Positions 4,831-5,546 of a stretch of 5,546 nucleotides of DNA are shown in pieces. The position numbers and the translations under genes were made by a program. Position 1 is the stretch's first letter; every line of letters begins with the position of its first letter. The DNA comes from an uncultured Chlorobiaceae bacterium (GTDB lineage Bacteria > Bacteroidota > Chlorobiia > Chlorobiales > Chlorobiaceae). The notes beneath the pieces were generated by a model, which was not told where the DNA came from, did not search any database, and saw nothing but the letters and a program-made list of their open reading frames with translations. Where the stretch lies: assembly GCA_903929845.1 (NCBI GenBank), contig CAIYWF010000014.1, positions 1 through 5,546 on the forward strand, written 5' to 3'.

Positions 4831-5546
4831 TTACTGAGCGTACAGCACTTCAAACTGTCCGGTACCGCCCTTGCAGACATGCTCAACCCAGCGGCCATAA
4901 GCGCCACCGCTCCAGCGATACTCTTCAAGGTTTTGTGAACGGAACTGAGGTGCAGCATAGCGCACCTTGAATCCTTTTGGAAGAACGATCTTCAACTGTG
5001 CATCGACCGTAAAGTCATTGAACTTTCCTACCATACCGTGGTGAACCAGCGGGATAAGAGGATGATTCAGGATTCTGCGAAGTCCGCCGCCGGCATCGAC
5101 AGATACGCCGGGGAAATCACCATCAACCTTGACTTCGATACCCTGTGAATCAGAACGGAAGCCAGCTTCCACTGTTGCAGGCCTGTTCAGCTTGTCTGCG
5201 GGGAAGAGTTCTGCCCAGCGTGCAATAGAATCGACAATACCGGAGCCGCCATGAGAGAAACGCCATCTGGTAACGCCGACAGGACCTTTTTCGCCGCTCT
5301 GGGTGCCGATGCTGTTGACTTCAATTTTTGAAATTCTCTGACCACCTTCGTTCAGTGCGGTAAAAGCGGGTCCGATAAACCAGAATTCACGAATCCAGTC
5401 GTTGAAAGCGCCGGTTGACTGCAAGGCACTCAGGGTTCCTTCCCAAGTGTCAATAACATCATTATTGTCAAGAGGAACCTTCATGATAATGTCATGGAAC
5501 TGACGACCCTGCATGTAGATAGGGTTCGGGACATTTCTTTTTACTG
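4831..5546 (-). CDS. fmoA: Fenna-Matthews-Olson bacteriochlorophyll a protein (partial, 5' end missing)
   Basis: FmoA is the trimeric, water-soluble antenna protein between the chlorosome baseplate and the type I reaction centre of green sulfur bacteria, passing excitation energy through its bacteriochlorophyll a pigments. The C-terminal 237 complete codons are visible, about two thirds of the usual 366 residues; the start lies beyond the right edge. The frame reads open past the first internal Met (codon 5512-5514) as VKRNVPNPIY, the expected family sequence, so the gene is truncated by the window and not by mutation. Histidines known to ligate pigments are present: RQFHD (His at 5494-5496), NHP (5062-5064) and the VHHG pair (5038-5043). 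The conserved cysteine of HVCKGG, linked in the family to redox-dependent quenching, is kept, as is the terminal LYAQ. The gene ends 17 nt from the shared terminator. Confidence 0.98.
   Translation of the reverse strand, partial: VKRNVPNPIYMQGRQFHDIIMKVPLDNNDVIDTWEGTLSALQSTGAFNDWIREFWFIGPAFTALNEGGQRISKIEVNSIGTQSGEKGPVGVTRWRFSHGGSGIVDSIARWAELFPADKLNRPATVEAGFRSDSQGIEVKVDGDFPGVSVDAGGGLRRILNHPLIPLVHHGMVGKFNDFTVDAQLKIVLPKGFKVRYAAPQFRSQNLEEYRWSGGAYGRWVEHVCKGGTGQFEVLYAQ

Noticed and set aside
4710..4958. Minus-strand frame overlapping the 3' end of fmoA
   Set aside because: It runs in another frame through the fmoA end and straight through the terminator, so it is a chance frame despite a signal-peptide-like stretch.

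Overview
The right edge of the window carries most of fmoA, the gene for the Fenna-Matthews-Olson bacteriochlorophyll a protein. This protein is essentially diagnostic of green sulfur bacteria (Chlorobi; it is otherwise found in Chloracidobacterium and close relatives). The visible residues match the Chlorobium-type FmoA closely, so a Chlorobium/Pelodictyon-like phototroph is the best reading. Species cannot be settled from this window.

Layout, left to right. Positions 1-250 hold no firm gene: a reading frame from the left edge ends at a TGA at 60-62, and a weak promoter precedes the first toxin gene. Positions 251-836 are a type II toxin-antitoxin (TA) pair in the toxin-first order typical of higBA. 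Positions 1036-1679 are a second, unrelated TA pair, a Phd/YefM-type antitoxin overlapping a PIN-domain (VapC) toxin by 4 nt, with a dyad upstream that could be its operator. Positions 1680-1995 are AT-rich, with one speculative 32-residue hydrophobic small ORF that has a good ribosome binding site. Positions 1996-2493 encode a small exported DUF1566 (Lcl C-terminal-like) protein. Positions 2534-4285 (minus strand) encode a half-size ABC exporter whose catalytic glutamate is replaced by aspartate. Divergent from it, 4365-4766 encodes a MerR-type regulator. A strong symmetrical hairpin terminator at 4780-4814 separates that gene from the convergent fmoA (4831 to the right edge, minus strand, 5' end missing).

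The window is thus an accessory segment (two TA modules, a secreted domain of scattered distribution, AT-rich spacers) next to conserved chromosomal genes (ABC exporter, MerR regulator, fmoA). The likely functional links are within each TA pair and, less surely, between the MerR regulator and the divergent exporter gene, which share a 79-bp promoter region. Nothing in the sequence ties the MerR protein to fmoA control: the terminator isolates them and the fmoA promoter lies outside the window.

No rRNA, tRNA, CRISPR array or intact insertion sequence was seen. I do not see a clearly new system. The items most worth a second look are the degenerate ATPase site of the apparently partnerless exporter, the small ORF at 1811-1909, and the TGA-interrupted frame at the left edge.
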